Shown here piece by piece: positions 1-7,877 of a stretch of DNA of 64,000 nucleotides. Every line of letters begins with the position of its first letter. The first letter of the stretch is position 1. Source of the stretch: Pontibacter rufus (GTDB taxonomy: Bacteria > Bacteroidota > Bacteroidia > Cytophagales > Hymenobacteraceae); contig NZ_JADQDR010000005.1 in NCBI RefSeq assembly GCF_015694705.1, positions 1 to 64,000 of the forward strand, read 5' to 3'. The position numbers and the translations under genes were made by a program. The notes beneath the pieces were generated by a model. The model was not told where the DNA came from, made no database searches, and saw only the letters and a list, made by a program, of their open reading frames with translations.

Positions 1-80
1 GGCTTCCATAAACTTATTGGTTTGGTCACCTCTAGTTTAGGCCGATTCCCGCTTTTTTCCAATTCAAAACATACTCTAAA

Positions 81-614
81 ATGAAATACAAAGATTATTT
101 GGCATTGGCTATTTCTTTGATGGCTTTTTTGATGTCAGGCTATACTTTCTTAGATAATAATTTCATGAATCAACATAGGTTAAAAGCTTCTGTAATAAAG
201 ATAGATCCTATAGCTGATTCCCTTTTTTGCGATATTTTAATTGTAAACACAGGAAAATCTTATGAAACCTTGTATTCAGGAAAATTTATTTATGCAGGAA
301 ATTTGAACGATGGAGGAGGTAGATTAAGTAGTGAAGACTTTGGACCTATTGTTATACCACCAAAACAGGCTATCATTGCTAATTTGAAAATTGCAATGCC
401 AAGTATAGAAGATTTGGAAAACGAAGGAACAATAGTAGATAATTCAATATATATTCATGCCGGAATTATATTTGAAGTGATTGACGAACAAGGAAATATA
501 CCTGAAGGGAGTAAAATCTATAAGATTACTAGATTAGAATTTAAAAAGAATGGGCAGCTTGTTGGAGCCAAACCAATGAAAGGGGATGATGAAGGCATGA
601 TTGATTTATTATAA
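81..614 (+). CDS. Small membrane-anchored protein of unknown function
   Basis: I do not recognise this 177-residue protein. It begins with a short polar stretch and then one hydrophobic segment at about residues 8-25 that would act as a signal anchor, leaving the rest outside or in the periplasm. The remainder is a mixed beta-like sequence with no cysteine pairs or catalytic motif that I can name. It is visibly AT-rich with many AAA, ATA and TTA codons, unlike the genes from 1.5 kb onward, so it fits an acquired patch shared with the toxin-antitoxin pair downstream. The 100-base gap to the next gene makes a common transcript possible but unproven. The 80 bases before it hold no recognisable gene. 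Confidence 0.6.
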   Translation: MKYKDYLALAISLMAFLMSGYTFLDNNFMNQHRLKASVIKIDPIADSLFCDILIVNTGKSYETLYSGKFIYAGNLNDGGGRLSSEDFGPIVIPPKQAIIANLKIAMPSIEDLENEGTIVDNSIYIHAGIIFEVIDEQGNIPEGSKIYKITRLEFKKNGQLVGAKPMKGDDEGMIDLL

Positions 615-718
615 TCAAAACATCTGCCAACATTGCGTTTACACCAGACAGGTAGCAGGAATGCCAAGCAACCTTTTAGTAAATATAGACACTAGATATT
701 AAATAATTATATTACTTT

Positions 719-1021
719 ATGAACGTAGTGGAACAGAATATAACCTCAATTACAGAGCTGTGTCAGCTACATAAAGTTGATCGTTTATTTGTTTTTGGGT
801 CTGTTTTAACTGATGAATTTCATGAAGAAAGTGATATTGATTTCCTCGTTAAGTTTGGTAGTAAAATTAGTCTCTACCACCATTTCGACAATTACATGGA
901 GTTTAAGGAATCATTGGAAAAACTGTTACAGCGGCCGATCGATTTAGTAGAAGAACAGACTGTTAAGAACCCTATTTTAAAGAGGTCAATAGACAAAAAT
1001 AAAAAGCTACTATATGGATGA
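719..1021 (+). CDS. mntA: MntA-type nucleotidyltransferase antitoxin
   Basis: A 100-residue minimal nucleotidyltransferase. The family signature G-S-x10-D-x-D is exact: Gly27-Ser28, then Asp39 and Asp41 as metal ligands, with a third acidic strand around the PIDLVEE segment. Proteins of this size and fold pair with HEPN toxins. In the type VII systems the enzyme transfers AMP from ATP to a tyrosine of HepT and so switches the RNase off. The toxin gene follows and overlaps this one by 8 bases, giving translational coupling. No DNA-binding domain is present, so autoregulation by this protein is not obvious. The gene is AT-rich like its upstream neighbour. Confidence 0.88.
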   Translation: MNVVEQNITSITELCQLHKVDRLFVFGSVLTDEFHEESDIDFLVKFGSKISLYHHFDNYMEFKESLEKLLQRPIDLVEEQTVKNPILKRSIDKNKKLLYG

Positions 1022-1349
1022 ATGGATAGGAAAGTGGCTGCTTGATATGAAAGCTGCTATGGACGAGATAGAACAATACTTTGATCTCTATCCCAAATCT
1101 TTTCATTCGTTCCAGGCAAATATTATTCTTCGCCGGGCAATAGAAAGAAATCTGGAGATTATTGGTGAAGCTATGAACCGCATCCTGGTAAGAGATCCTG
1201 ATTTCCCGATTGAAAATGCAAGAAGGATAGTGGGTTTACGAAACCAAATTATTCACGCGTATGATAATATTTCAGATGAAAATATCTGGGCCGTTATCAT
1301 CAATCATTTGCCAAAGCTGAAAGCAGAAGTATATAAGCTCACGGAATAA
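1014..1349 (+). CDS. hepT: HepT-type HEPN ribonuclease toxin (DUF86)
   Basis: A 111-residue, mostly helical HEPN-domain protein. The catalytic motif R-x4-H-x-Y is intact as Arg76, His81 and Tyr83, so it should be an active RNA-cleaving toxin. The tyrosine of this motif is the residue modified by the partner MntA in the characterised systems. The start ATG lies inside the end of mntA (8-base overlap), the arrangement usual for the pair. A short inverted repeat follows. The pair may serve as an addiction or phage-defence module in the AT-rich patch; that role is inferred from the family, not seen here. Confidence 0.88.
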   Translation: MDEWIGKWLLDMKAAMDEIEQYFDLYPKSFHSFQANIILRRAIERNLEIIGEAMNRILVRDPDFPIENARRIVGLRNQIIHAYDNISDENIWAVIINHLPKLKAEVYKLTE

Positions 1350-1375
1350 GCACAACAAAATGCCTAAAAACAGCA

Positions 1376-1402
1376 AAGGCTCCCACATAACGCAGGAGCC
1401 TT
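1376..1402 (+). terminator. Weak hairpin after hepT
   Basis: Eight-base arms (1376-1383 and 1395-1402) with an 11-base loop, followed by no clear T run. It could end the toxin-antitoxin transcript, but the lack of a U tract makes this uncertain. Confidence 0.35.
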
Positions 1403-1523
1403 CACCGAATATTGAAACGAGTTTCAACTTTTAGCCATACTAATATACTATATCAGAATGAAAAGGTTGTGCTAACATCGAAAATATTTAAATATTTTTT
1501 TGCTTAAGCATGTATGGATAGCT

Positions 1524-2237
1524 TCAGGCTTCATCTTTGCTGGTAACCAGGGGCTCCAATACCTCCCATACATTCTCTGCCACAATCTTTTGCCCTTCCA
1601 CTGTTGGATGCACGCCATCCGCCTGGTTCAGTTCCGGGATGCCTGCCACATTTTCAAGCAGGAAAGGGATGAGCACGATGTTTTCTTCTTTCTCCAGCCG
1701 GGTATAAATGCTCCGGAATTCCTGTGCATACGTTTTACCCATGTTGGGCGGAATCTGCATGCCAGCCAGCACGATTTTTACATCCGGATATTTTGCCCTT
1801 ACTTTTCCGATGATGGAGAGAAGATTTTGATAGGTTTCCGTCAGGTTAATACCGCGCAGACCGTCGTTGGCGCCTAGTTCCAGCACAAAAATATCTATCG
1901 GTTGTTTCAGCAGCCAGTCGATGCGGCTTTTGCCGCCTGCTGTAGTTTCGCCGCTTACACCCGCATTTATCACCTTATAAGGCAGGCCCAGCGAGTCGAT
2001 GCGCTCCTGAATCAGGGCCGGGAAAGCTTGGTCCGGCTCCAGGCCGTAACCTGCTGTCAGGCTGTTTCCGAAAAAGAGAATAGTTTGGGTGTGTGCTGTT
2101 TTTTGCGTTGAAGTTTCTTCGCCGGCTGCTGCCTGTTGGGTCTCCAGCTGATCAGTTTTCGCTGCCTCGCCGCAGCCAGCCAGGAACGGAAGCACTGCCA
2201 GCAGCAGAACCATCAGGTTTCTTTTTAACGTTATCAT
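1524..2237 (-). CDS. tesA: TesA-like SGNH/GDSL esterase lipoprotein
   Basis: A 237-residue SGNH hydrolase that would cleave acyl esters or thioesters. The N-terminus is a lipoprotein signal with lipobox L-A-G-C and Cys22 as the lipidation site. Block I is G-N-S-L-T-A-G with nucleophile Ser59. The N-A-G-V-S-G block II and the G-A-N-D block III (residues 122-125) supply the oxyanion-hole residues. D-G-V-H near 207-210 completes the triad. It is longer than Escherichia coli TesA because of the lipoprotein leader and a Gln/Thr-rich spacer. The gene is divergent from the ybbA-ybbP pair across a 485-base gap, the same association as in E. coli, which supports the symbol. Substrate cannot be read from sequence. 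Confidence 0.87.
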   Translation of the reverse strand: MITLKRNLMVLLLAVLPFLAGCGEAAKTDQLETQQAAAGEETSTQKTAHTQTILFFGNSLTAGYGLEPDQAFPALIQERIDSLGLPYKVINAGVSGETTAGGKSRIDWLLKQPIDIFVLELGANDGLRGINLTETYQNLLSIIGKVRAKYPDVKIVLAGMQIPPNMGKTYAQEFRSIYTRLEKEENIVLIPFLLENVAGIPELNQADGVHPTVEGQKIVAENVWEVLEPLVTSKDEA

Positions 2238-2491
2238 ATGTATTGTTTCTTATTTATATGCCACTATCAAAACATATAACGCAGGCTGATAGTTATTTGA
2301 TGTTGGAATAGTTTTACATACAATATTCGGGCGTTTTGTGCTTTAGAAGTATAAAGCTGGTAGAAACTTGCTGCAGGAGCTCTATAAAAGGTTTTATACC
2401 TGAAAAGCTTTACAATGTAGCCTTGCTGTTTTGAAGGTTTAAATTAACTCTAATTCGATTTACTTACATGAGGATATCTTCAAAGGTATTT

Positions 2492-2572
2492 ACCCACCCC
2501 TGACCCCTCCAGGGAGGGGAATTTAGATTACTCTTTCAGGAATTCCTCTCCCTGGAGGGGTCAGGGGTGGGT
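2492..2572. repeat. REP-like inverted repeat between tesA and ybbA
   Basis: Two 32-base arms (2492-2523 and 2541-2572) are reverse complements with one mismatch and are separated by 17 bases. The arms are rich in C4/G4 runs, unlike the surrounding AT-rich spacer. I recall similar sequences as dispersed intergenic elements in Bacteroidota, but no second copy was seen in this window. The rest of the 485-base gap 2238-2722 holds no gene that I can support. Confidence 0.75.
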
Positions 2573-2722
2573 TTCTCTTATACATCGTCAATGATTTAAT
2601 TAAAGGAACGAATTCAGCAAGTATAAAAAGCCGCCCGATAAGTATAAAGTATACCTGCCGAACGAAATTTATATTTTAGTCCTTTGTCATACTTTCTTTT
2701 GTCTTTTTAAATAACATACCGC

Positions 2723-3436
2723 GTGTCCACTATACTTGATATACAAAATCTGAGCAAAACCTACAACAGCGGCGACCGGCACCTGACGGTACTGCAAGGT
2801 ATAAACTTTTCGTTGCAGGCCGGCGACACCTGCTCTATTGTGGGGCCGTCGGGGAGCGGCAAAACCACGCTGCTTGGCCTTTGCGCCGGGCTTGACCGCG
2901 CCTCCACCGGCTCGGTTATACTGAACGGCGTACAACTCGATAATCTTTCAGAGGATGAGCGGGCGCAGGTGCGTAACCAATACGTCGGCTTTATTTTCCA
3001 AAATTTTCAGCTGATACCCACCCTCACGGCTTTGGAAAACGTGATGGTACCGCTGGAATTGCGTGGTGAGCGCAATGTGCAGCGGCAGGCGCGGGAACTA
3101 CTGGAGCGCGTGGGACTGGCCGCGCGCCATGATCATTATCCGACACAATTGTCGGGCGGCGAGCAGCAGCGGGTGTCGCTGGCCAGGGCTTTCTCTAACA
3201 GACCCACGATCCTTTTTGCCGACGAGCCCACGGGCAACCTGGACGAAGAAACCGGCGAACGTGTAGAGAAGCTGCTTTTTGATTTGAACCAGGAGGCGGG
3301 CACTACGCTGGTGCTGGTAACACACGACCTGGAATTAGCTGAAAAAACACAGCGCATCATCCGCATCAAAGGCGGCACCCTTGTATCCGACACCGGCGAA
3401 ACGGAATCCATATCGCTTCGGAAAGAAGAGCAATAA
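2723..3436 (+). CDS. ybbA: ABC transporter ATP-binding protein, YbbA/LolD type
   Basis: A 237-residue ATPase of the family that works with FtsX-like permeases. Walker A is at residues 41-49 (GPSGSGKTT), the ABC signature LSGGEQ at 143-148, and Walker B with the catalytic glutamate at 163-169. The start is GTG, followed directly by the conserved strand of the nucleotide-binding domain; no upstream ATG fits. The permease partner begins 137 bases downstream and also starts with GTG. The tesA-ybbA-ybbP association argues for the poorly understood Ybb system rather than true LolCDE lipoprotein release. The cargo is unknown. Confidence 0.9.
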   Translation: MSTILDIQNLSKTYNSGDRHLTVLQGINFSLQAGDTCSIVGPSGSGKTTLLGLCAGLDRASTGSVILNGVQLDNLSEDERAQVRNQYVGFIFQNFQLIPTLTALENVMVPLELRGERNVQRQARELLERVGLAARHDHYPTQLSGGEQQRVSLARAFSNRPTILFADEPTGNLDEETGERVEKLLFDLNQEAGTTLVLVTHDLELAEKTQRIIRIKGGTLVSDTGETESISLRKEEQ

Positions 3437-3573
3437 ACAGTGCAGGTGCAAACTTTATTGTTTGTCCCCCTTTCACAGGAATATATTCCAGGCATTCAGT
3501 TATTCGGGTTATATAAATCCAGATTATACTTTCACTCATTCGCTCAATCACTCACACAATTAAATAAAAGCCT

Positions 3574-6153
3574 GTGTCCGATATTATTATACATCCGGAG
3601 GTTAAGAGAAGCCTGAACCTGCGCTGGCTCCTGCAAATGGCATGGCGCGACAGCCGCCGCAACAGGGGCAAGCTGGCGCTGTTTATCTCGTCTATCGTGC
3701 TGGGCATTGCGGCACTGGTGGCTATTAACTCGTTCAGCGATAACCTGAAGACCGACATCGACAAACAGGCCAAATCCCTGATAGGGGCTGACCTGGTGGT
3801 AATGAGCAACAAAGAGCTGGATGCGGATATGCAAAAGCTTATTGATTCGCTGGCTATTGGCGGGCAACGATCGGATGAGGTGCGTTTTGCCTCAATGGTA
3901 TACTTCCCGTCCTCGCAGGGCACGCGGTTAGTGCAGGTGCGTGCGTTGGAAGGCGGCTTCCCATACTATGGCGCCATCGAATCGGAACCGGCAAATGCCA
4001 GCCGCACTTTCCGGCAGGGAGGCCTAAAGGCACTGGTTGACCATACCTTGCTTTTGCAGTTCAACGCCAAACCCGGCGATTCTATCAAAGTAGGTGATCT
4101 GACATTTGAAATAGTTGGCGCTCTCAACAAGATTCCGGGGCAGACGGCCATCACAGCTACCATTGCGCCCGCCGTATACATTCCGCGCCAGTACCTCGAC
4201 AGCACGAAATTATTGCAGAAAGGCAGCCGTATCAGCTACTACTTTTATTACAAACTGGCGCCCGGCACCGATGCTGATGCGCTGGTGAAAAAGCTGGAGC
4301 CGCGGCTGGAAGAAGCCGGATTTGGCTACGACACCGTAAACAGCCGCAAAGAGAGCACTGGCGAAGCTTATGCCGACTTAGCCAATTTCCTGGCGCTGGT
4401 AGGCTTTGTGGCCTTACTGCTGGGTTGTGTGGGCGTGGCCAGCGCCGTGCACGTATACATCCGTGAAAAGCTGAGCACCATTGGCGTGCTTCGCTGCTTA
4501 GGCGTGAGTGGCAAACAGGCTTTCCTGATTTACCTGTTCCAGGTGATGGCCATGGGTCTCATCGGCTCTGTGGTAGGCGCTGTTATCGGCAGCCTGATTC
4601 AGTTATACCTGCCGCAGTTGTTCCAGTCTTTTCTGCCGGTAGAAGTAACGGTGGCTGTATCGTGGCTGGCCATTTTGCAAGGCATTGCCATTGGCCTCGC
4701 TATTTCCGTGCTTTTTGCGCTGCTGCCGCTGCTCTCTATCCGGGATGTATCGCCGCTGATTACGCTGCGTGGCAGTGTAGAGCATCTCACGTCTCAGAAA
4801 GACCCGGTGCGCTGGGCGGTTTATACGCTTATACTTGCCTTTATCTTTGTTTTTGCCTACTTCCAGCTGGGTACCTGGCTGCGGGCGCTGTCGTTTACGG
4901 CCGGCGTTATCGTGGCTTTTGTGGTGCTGGCGCTTATTGCGCGGGGCATGATGTGGGCAGTACGCCGCTTCTTTCCGGTGAGTTGGGGATACGTATGGCG
5001 GCAGAGTTTGGCAAACTTATATCGGCCCAACAACCAGACGCTGCTCTTGACGGTCTCTATAGGACTGGGTACGGCACTTATCGCCACACTCTTCCTGATG
5101 CAGCGCCTGTTGCTGAGCGAGGTGGCTATTTCCGGAAGCAAAAACCAGCCGAATTTGGTTTTATTTGATATCCAGAGCGCACAAAAGGAGCAGGTGGCCA
5201 ACATGGTGCGCCAGCAGGGAATGCCGGTGCTGCAACTGGTGCCGGTGGTGACCATGCGGATGGAAGAGATGAACGGGTTGACGGCGGCCGACGTGCGCCG
5301 CGACACCACGCTCGGCATACCAGACTGGGCTTTTACCCGCGAATACCGTGTAACCTACCGCGACACCTTAATAGATTCTGAAAAAACCGCGGCCGGCACC
5401 TGGACCGGCACCGTAACAGATCCGGACAAACCTGTGCCTATTTCGCTGGAGGAAAAATATGCCGAACGCCTGAAGGTAGAATTAGGTGATACTATGATTT
5501 TTAACGTGCAGGGCGCTATTGTACCAACGGTGGTGCAGCACCTGCGCGAAGTGGAGTGGAACCGCGTGCAGACTAATTTCCTGGTGCTCTTTCCGAAGGG
5601 CGTGCTGGAAGAAGCTCCGCAGTTTCATGTGCTGATGACGCATACGGCTACTGATGTGCAATCCGCCGGTTTTCAGCGCGCGCTGGTGCAGCGTTTCCCT
5701 AATATTTCGGCCATCGATCTGGGGCTTATACTGCAAACGCTGGATGATATACTAAGTAAAATTTCGTTCGTTATCCGCTTTATGGCCTTGTTCAGTATCA
5801 GCACCGGCCTGCTGGTCCTCATCGGTTCAGTTAACATCAGCAAGTTTCAGCGGGTGCAGGAGAGTGTGCTGCTCCGCACACTGGGGGCAAGCCGCAGGCA
5901 GATTCTGTCTATCAATGCGTTCGAGTATCTTTTGCTGGGCGCGCTGGCGGCAGGAACCGGCATACTTTTGTCGGTAGCAGCCAGCTGGGCACTGGCAGTA
6001 TTTAGTTTTGAAGTGGATTTCGTGCCTGATTTCGCGCCGCTGCTGCCGGTTTTCCTGGGGATTACGGCGCTGACAGTGGCCATCGGCATGCTTAACAGCC
6101 GCGGCATCCTGAACCGTCCGCCGCTGGAAGTACTCCGCCGCGAAGCAGCGTGA
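3574..6153 (+). CDS. ybbP: FtsX-family ABC permease, YbbP type
   Basis: An 859-residue inner-membrane permease. It has an N-terminal membrane helix near residues 30-55, an extracytoplasmic domain of about 200 residues, three helices near 265-400, further helices around 410-520, a second periplasmic domain, and three C-terminal helices. This duplicated FtsX layout is typical of the roughly 800-residue YbbP proteins. The proposed start is GTG at 3574, preceded by a short run of polar intergenic bases. It forms a pair with the upstream ATPase. The complex probably moves or extracts a hydrophobic molecule from the inner membrane. The next gene is 177 bases away, after an inverted repeat. Confidence 0.88.
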   Translation: MSDIIIHPEVKRSLNLRWLLQMAWRDSRRNRGKLALFISSIVLGIAALVAINSFSDNLKTDIDKQAKSLIGADLVVMSNKELDADMQKLIDSLAIGGQRSDEVRFASMVYFPSSQGTRLVQVRALEGGFPYYGAIESEPANASRTFRQGGLKALVDHTLLLQFNAKPGDSIKVGDLTFEIVGALNKIPGQTAITATIAPAVYIPRQYLDSTKLLQKGSRISYYFYYKLAPGTDADALVKKLEPRLEEAGFGYDTVNSRKESTGEAYADLANFLALVGFVALLLGCVGVASAVHVYIREKLSTIGVLRCLGVSGKQAFLIYLFQVMAMGLIGSVVGAVIGSLIQLYLPQLFQSFLPVEVTVAVSWLAILQGIAIGLAISVLFALLPLLSIRDVSPLITLRGSVEHLTSQKDPVRWAVYTLILAFIFVFAYFQLGTWLRALSFTAGVIVAFVVLALIARGMMWAVRRFFPVSWGYVWRQSLANLYRPNNQTLLLTVSIGLGTALIATLFLMQRLLLSEVAISGSKNQPNLVLFDIQSAQKEQVANMVRQQGMPVLQLVPVVTMRMEEMNGLTAADVRRDTTLGIPDWAFTREYRVTYRDTLIDSEKTAAGTWTGTVTDPDKPVPISLEEKYAERLKVELGDTMIFNVQGAIVPTVVQHLREVEWNRVQTNFLVLFPKGVLEEAPQFHVLMTHTATDVQSAGFQRALVQRFPNISAIDLGLILQTLDDILSKISFVIRFMALFSISTGLLVLIGSVNISKFQRVQESVLLRTLGASRRQILSINAFEYLLLGALAAGTGILLSVAASWALAVFSFEVDFVPDFAPLLPVFLGITALTVAIGMLNSRGILNRPPLEVLRREAA

Positions 6154-6160
6154 TAATTAT

Positions 6161-6229
6161 GAATTTTGAATAACTGAATGATAGAATATTTATTTATTCA
6201 GCATTCAATTATTCTGTTATTCAAAATTC
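6161..6229. repeat. AT-rich inverted repeat after ybbP
   Basis: Arms of 14 bases (6161-6174 and 6216-6229) match perfectly. An inner 6-base pair (6175-6180 and 6202-6207) extends the structure with a bulge. It lies just past the ybbP stop and may act as a weak terminator or protect the 3' end of the mRNA. Confidence 0.5.
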
Positions 6230-6330
6230 AAAAATTAACAACAGGCAACCCTGGTATAGCAATGGTGGTACATTAGTATACCTGCCCGGACTTACTGCGC
6301 AGACATAACAAACGACAACCTATAAGAGCT

Positions 6331-7140
6331 ATGAAACAGGAACACAGAGGGAAGACAGTGCTGATTACGGGTGCATCAAATGGTTTTGGAATGGAATTCG
6401 CCAAACTGTTTGCTGCAGATGGTTTTAACCTGGTGCTGGTGGCGCGCAGCACCGAACGCCTGCGGCAGCTGGGCTACGAGTTGCAGGACGAACATCAACT
6501 GGCGCATGTATGCATCGTTACGGCGGATCTAAGCAAACCGGAAGCCCCGCAGGAAGTGTATGATCAGGTAAAGCAAAGCGGCATCGAAGTAGATGTGCTG
6601 GTGAACAATGCCGGTGCAGGCGTGTATGGCGAGTTTGCCGAAACAGATTTGGAAAATGAACTGGGCATTATGCAGCTCAACATGAATACCACGGTGCACC
6701 TCACCAAATTATTCCTGCAGGACATGCGGCTGCGCAACGAAGGTAAAATTCTGAATCTGGCTTCAGTCGTTTCTTTTATGCCATCGCCGCTCATGACGAT
6801 TTATGCAGCGACCAAAGCATTTATACTTTCTTTTTCGGAAGGACTGGCCAACGAGCTGAAGGACACCAATATTACAGTTACAGCCTTATGCCCGGGTGCC
6901 AGCAATACCATGTTCTTTTTGCGGGCTGGCGCTGCCCACACCCGCGCGGCCAATGGCCCGCTGTCGGAGCCGGAGGATGTGGCTCTGGATGGCTATAAAG
7001 CATTAATGAGTGGCGAAACACGCATTATTTCAGGGCTGATGAACAAGGTACAGGTCGAGGCCTCTAATCTTATGCCTGATACGGCTGCCGCCGCTAACAT
7101 GCGACGCATGATGGAAGAAGAGAACACGTATGAAGAGTAG
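6331..7140 (+). CDS. Short-chain dehydrogenase/reductase (DltE-like, COG0300)
   Basis: A 269-residue NAD(P)-dependent oxidoreductase. The Rossmann motif T-G-A-S-N-G-F-G is at residues 11-18, N-N-A-G follows the fourth strand, and the catalytic Ser and Y-A-A-T-K are present around residues 150-165. Length is normal. It follows ybbP, and in E. coli an SDR gene (ybbO) also sits beside tesA-ybbA-ybbP; this protein looks more like the general DltE group, so the positional match may be chance or a real functional link in lipid or aldehyde metabolism. The substrate is unknown. A perfect 63-base palindrome and a terminator follow. Confidence 0.85.
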   Translation: MKQEHRGKTVLITGASNGFGMEFAKLFAADGFNLVLVARSTERLRQLGYELQDEHQLAHVCIVTADLSKPEAPQEVYDQVKQSGIEVDVLVNNAGAGVYGEFAETDLENELGIMQLNMNTTVHLTKLFLQDMRLRNEGKILNLASVVSFMPSPLMTIYAATKAFILSFSEGLANELKDTNITVTALCPGASNTMFFLRAGAAHTRAANGPLSEPEDVALDGYKALMSGETRIISGLMNKVQVEASNLMPDTAAAANMRRMMEEENTYEE

Positions 7141-7152
7141 TAAGCTGAAAGC

Positions 7153-7215
7153 ATCAGCAGGAAATTAAAAAGCAGCTGCCAGGGCCTGGCAGCTGCTTTT
7201 TAATTTCCTGCTGAT
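7153..7215. repeat. Perfect 31-bp palindrome after the SDR gene
   Basis: Bases 7153-7183 are the exact reverse complement of 7185-7215, with a single central base (7184). All 31 pairs match. RNA from either strand would fold into a very long hairpin with almost no loop. It lies between convergent genes and directly precedes a conventional terminator, so it is more than the usual termination signal. Confidence 0.9.
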
Positions 7216-7245
7216 AAAAAAGGGACCCTTGTAGGCCCCTTTTTT
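7216..7245. terminator. Bidirectional rho-independent terminator
   Basis: Twelve-base arms (7216-7227 and 7234-7245) with one mismatch and a 6-base loop carry an A6 on one side and a T6 on the other. This suits termination of both the SDR gene and the convergent CoA-binding gene. Confidence 0.8.
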
Positions 7246-7329
7246 ACAAGCATAGACAACTATGCCATCTGCTTAATTAAACTTATATACGGCAAATATT
7301 GTAAGAAGTTATACCTGTTGAATATTTTT

Positions 7330-7692
7330 TTAATAATTATCGGAGGCGAGCATTACGAGGGTACAGTGGTGCAGTGTTTCTATATTTTGCTGCGCCGCTT
7401 TCCGCTCCAGTTCAGGATTTTCGGTACCCGGATTAAAAATAATGCGCTTGGGTTTCAGCGACAAAATGTAATCATACCAGTCCGGCTGGTTTTGCGGCCC
7501 CACGTACAGTGTAACCGTGTCTACATCCGTCACCTCCTCTTTTTTATCATTGATGATTTTCTTTCCGCCTACTTCGCCCCTGCGAATACCGACAGGCACA
7601 ACTTCATGCCCGTGCTGTTGCAGCTTGTGCACTGCCCGGTAAGCATAGCGCGAAGGGTTATCTGTCGCTCCTAATACTACTGTCTTTTTCAT
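7330..7692 (-). CDS. CoA-binding domain protein (YccU family)
   Basis: A compact Rossmann-like protein of about 120 residues. The N-terminus reads KKTVVLGAT, then N-P-S-R-Y-A, which are typical of the CoA_binding family represented by E. coli YccU. I chose the Met at 7692 because homologous proteins begin there; the reading frame is open 9 codons further upstream to 7719. The family is thought to bind CoA or a nucleotide and has no settled reaction. It stands alone on the minus strand, convergent with the SDR gene across two hairpins. Confidence 0.82.
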   Translation of the reverse strand: MKKTVVLGATDNPSRYAYRAVHKLQQHGHEVVPVGIRRGEVGGKKIINDKKEEVTDVDTVTLYVGPQNQPDWYDYILSLKPKRIIFNPGTENPELERKAAQQNIETLHHCTLVMLASDNY

Positions 7693-7877
7693 ATCTATAG
7701 TCTTATAATTCCAGAACATTATTTTACTATAACATTAAAATCCGCTCATGGGTTTTATGACAAAAAGCTATGTGCTAAATACAAGTACAAACTTAGAAGT
7801 CCGCACAAGCAAAGTATGGGTTTACTTATACTTTAACAGCCTTTATACAGACAAGTTGTACTGAATACAGGTATAAA

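Noticed and set aside
2723..6153. A MacB-type antibiotic exporter pair for the MacA/TolC genes at 12-15 kb
   Set aside because: The ATPase and permease are separate and have the duplicated FtsX layout of YbbA/YbbP next to tesA; MacB is a single fused protein.
7318..7674. A 118-codon plus-strand frame
   Set aside because: It is antisense to the CoA-binding gene, which has clear family motifs.
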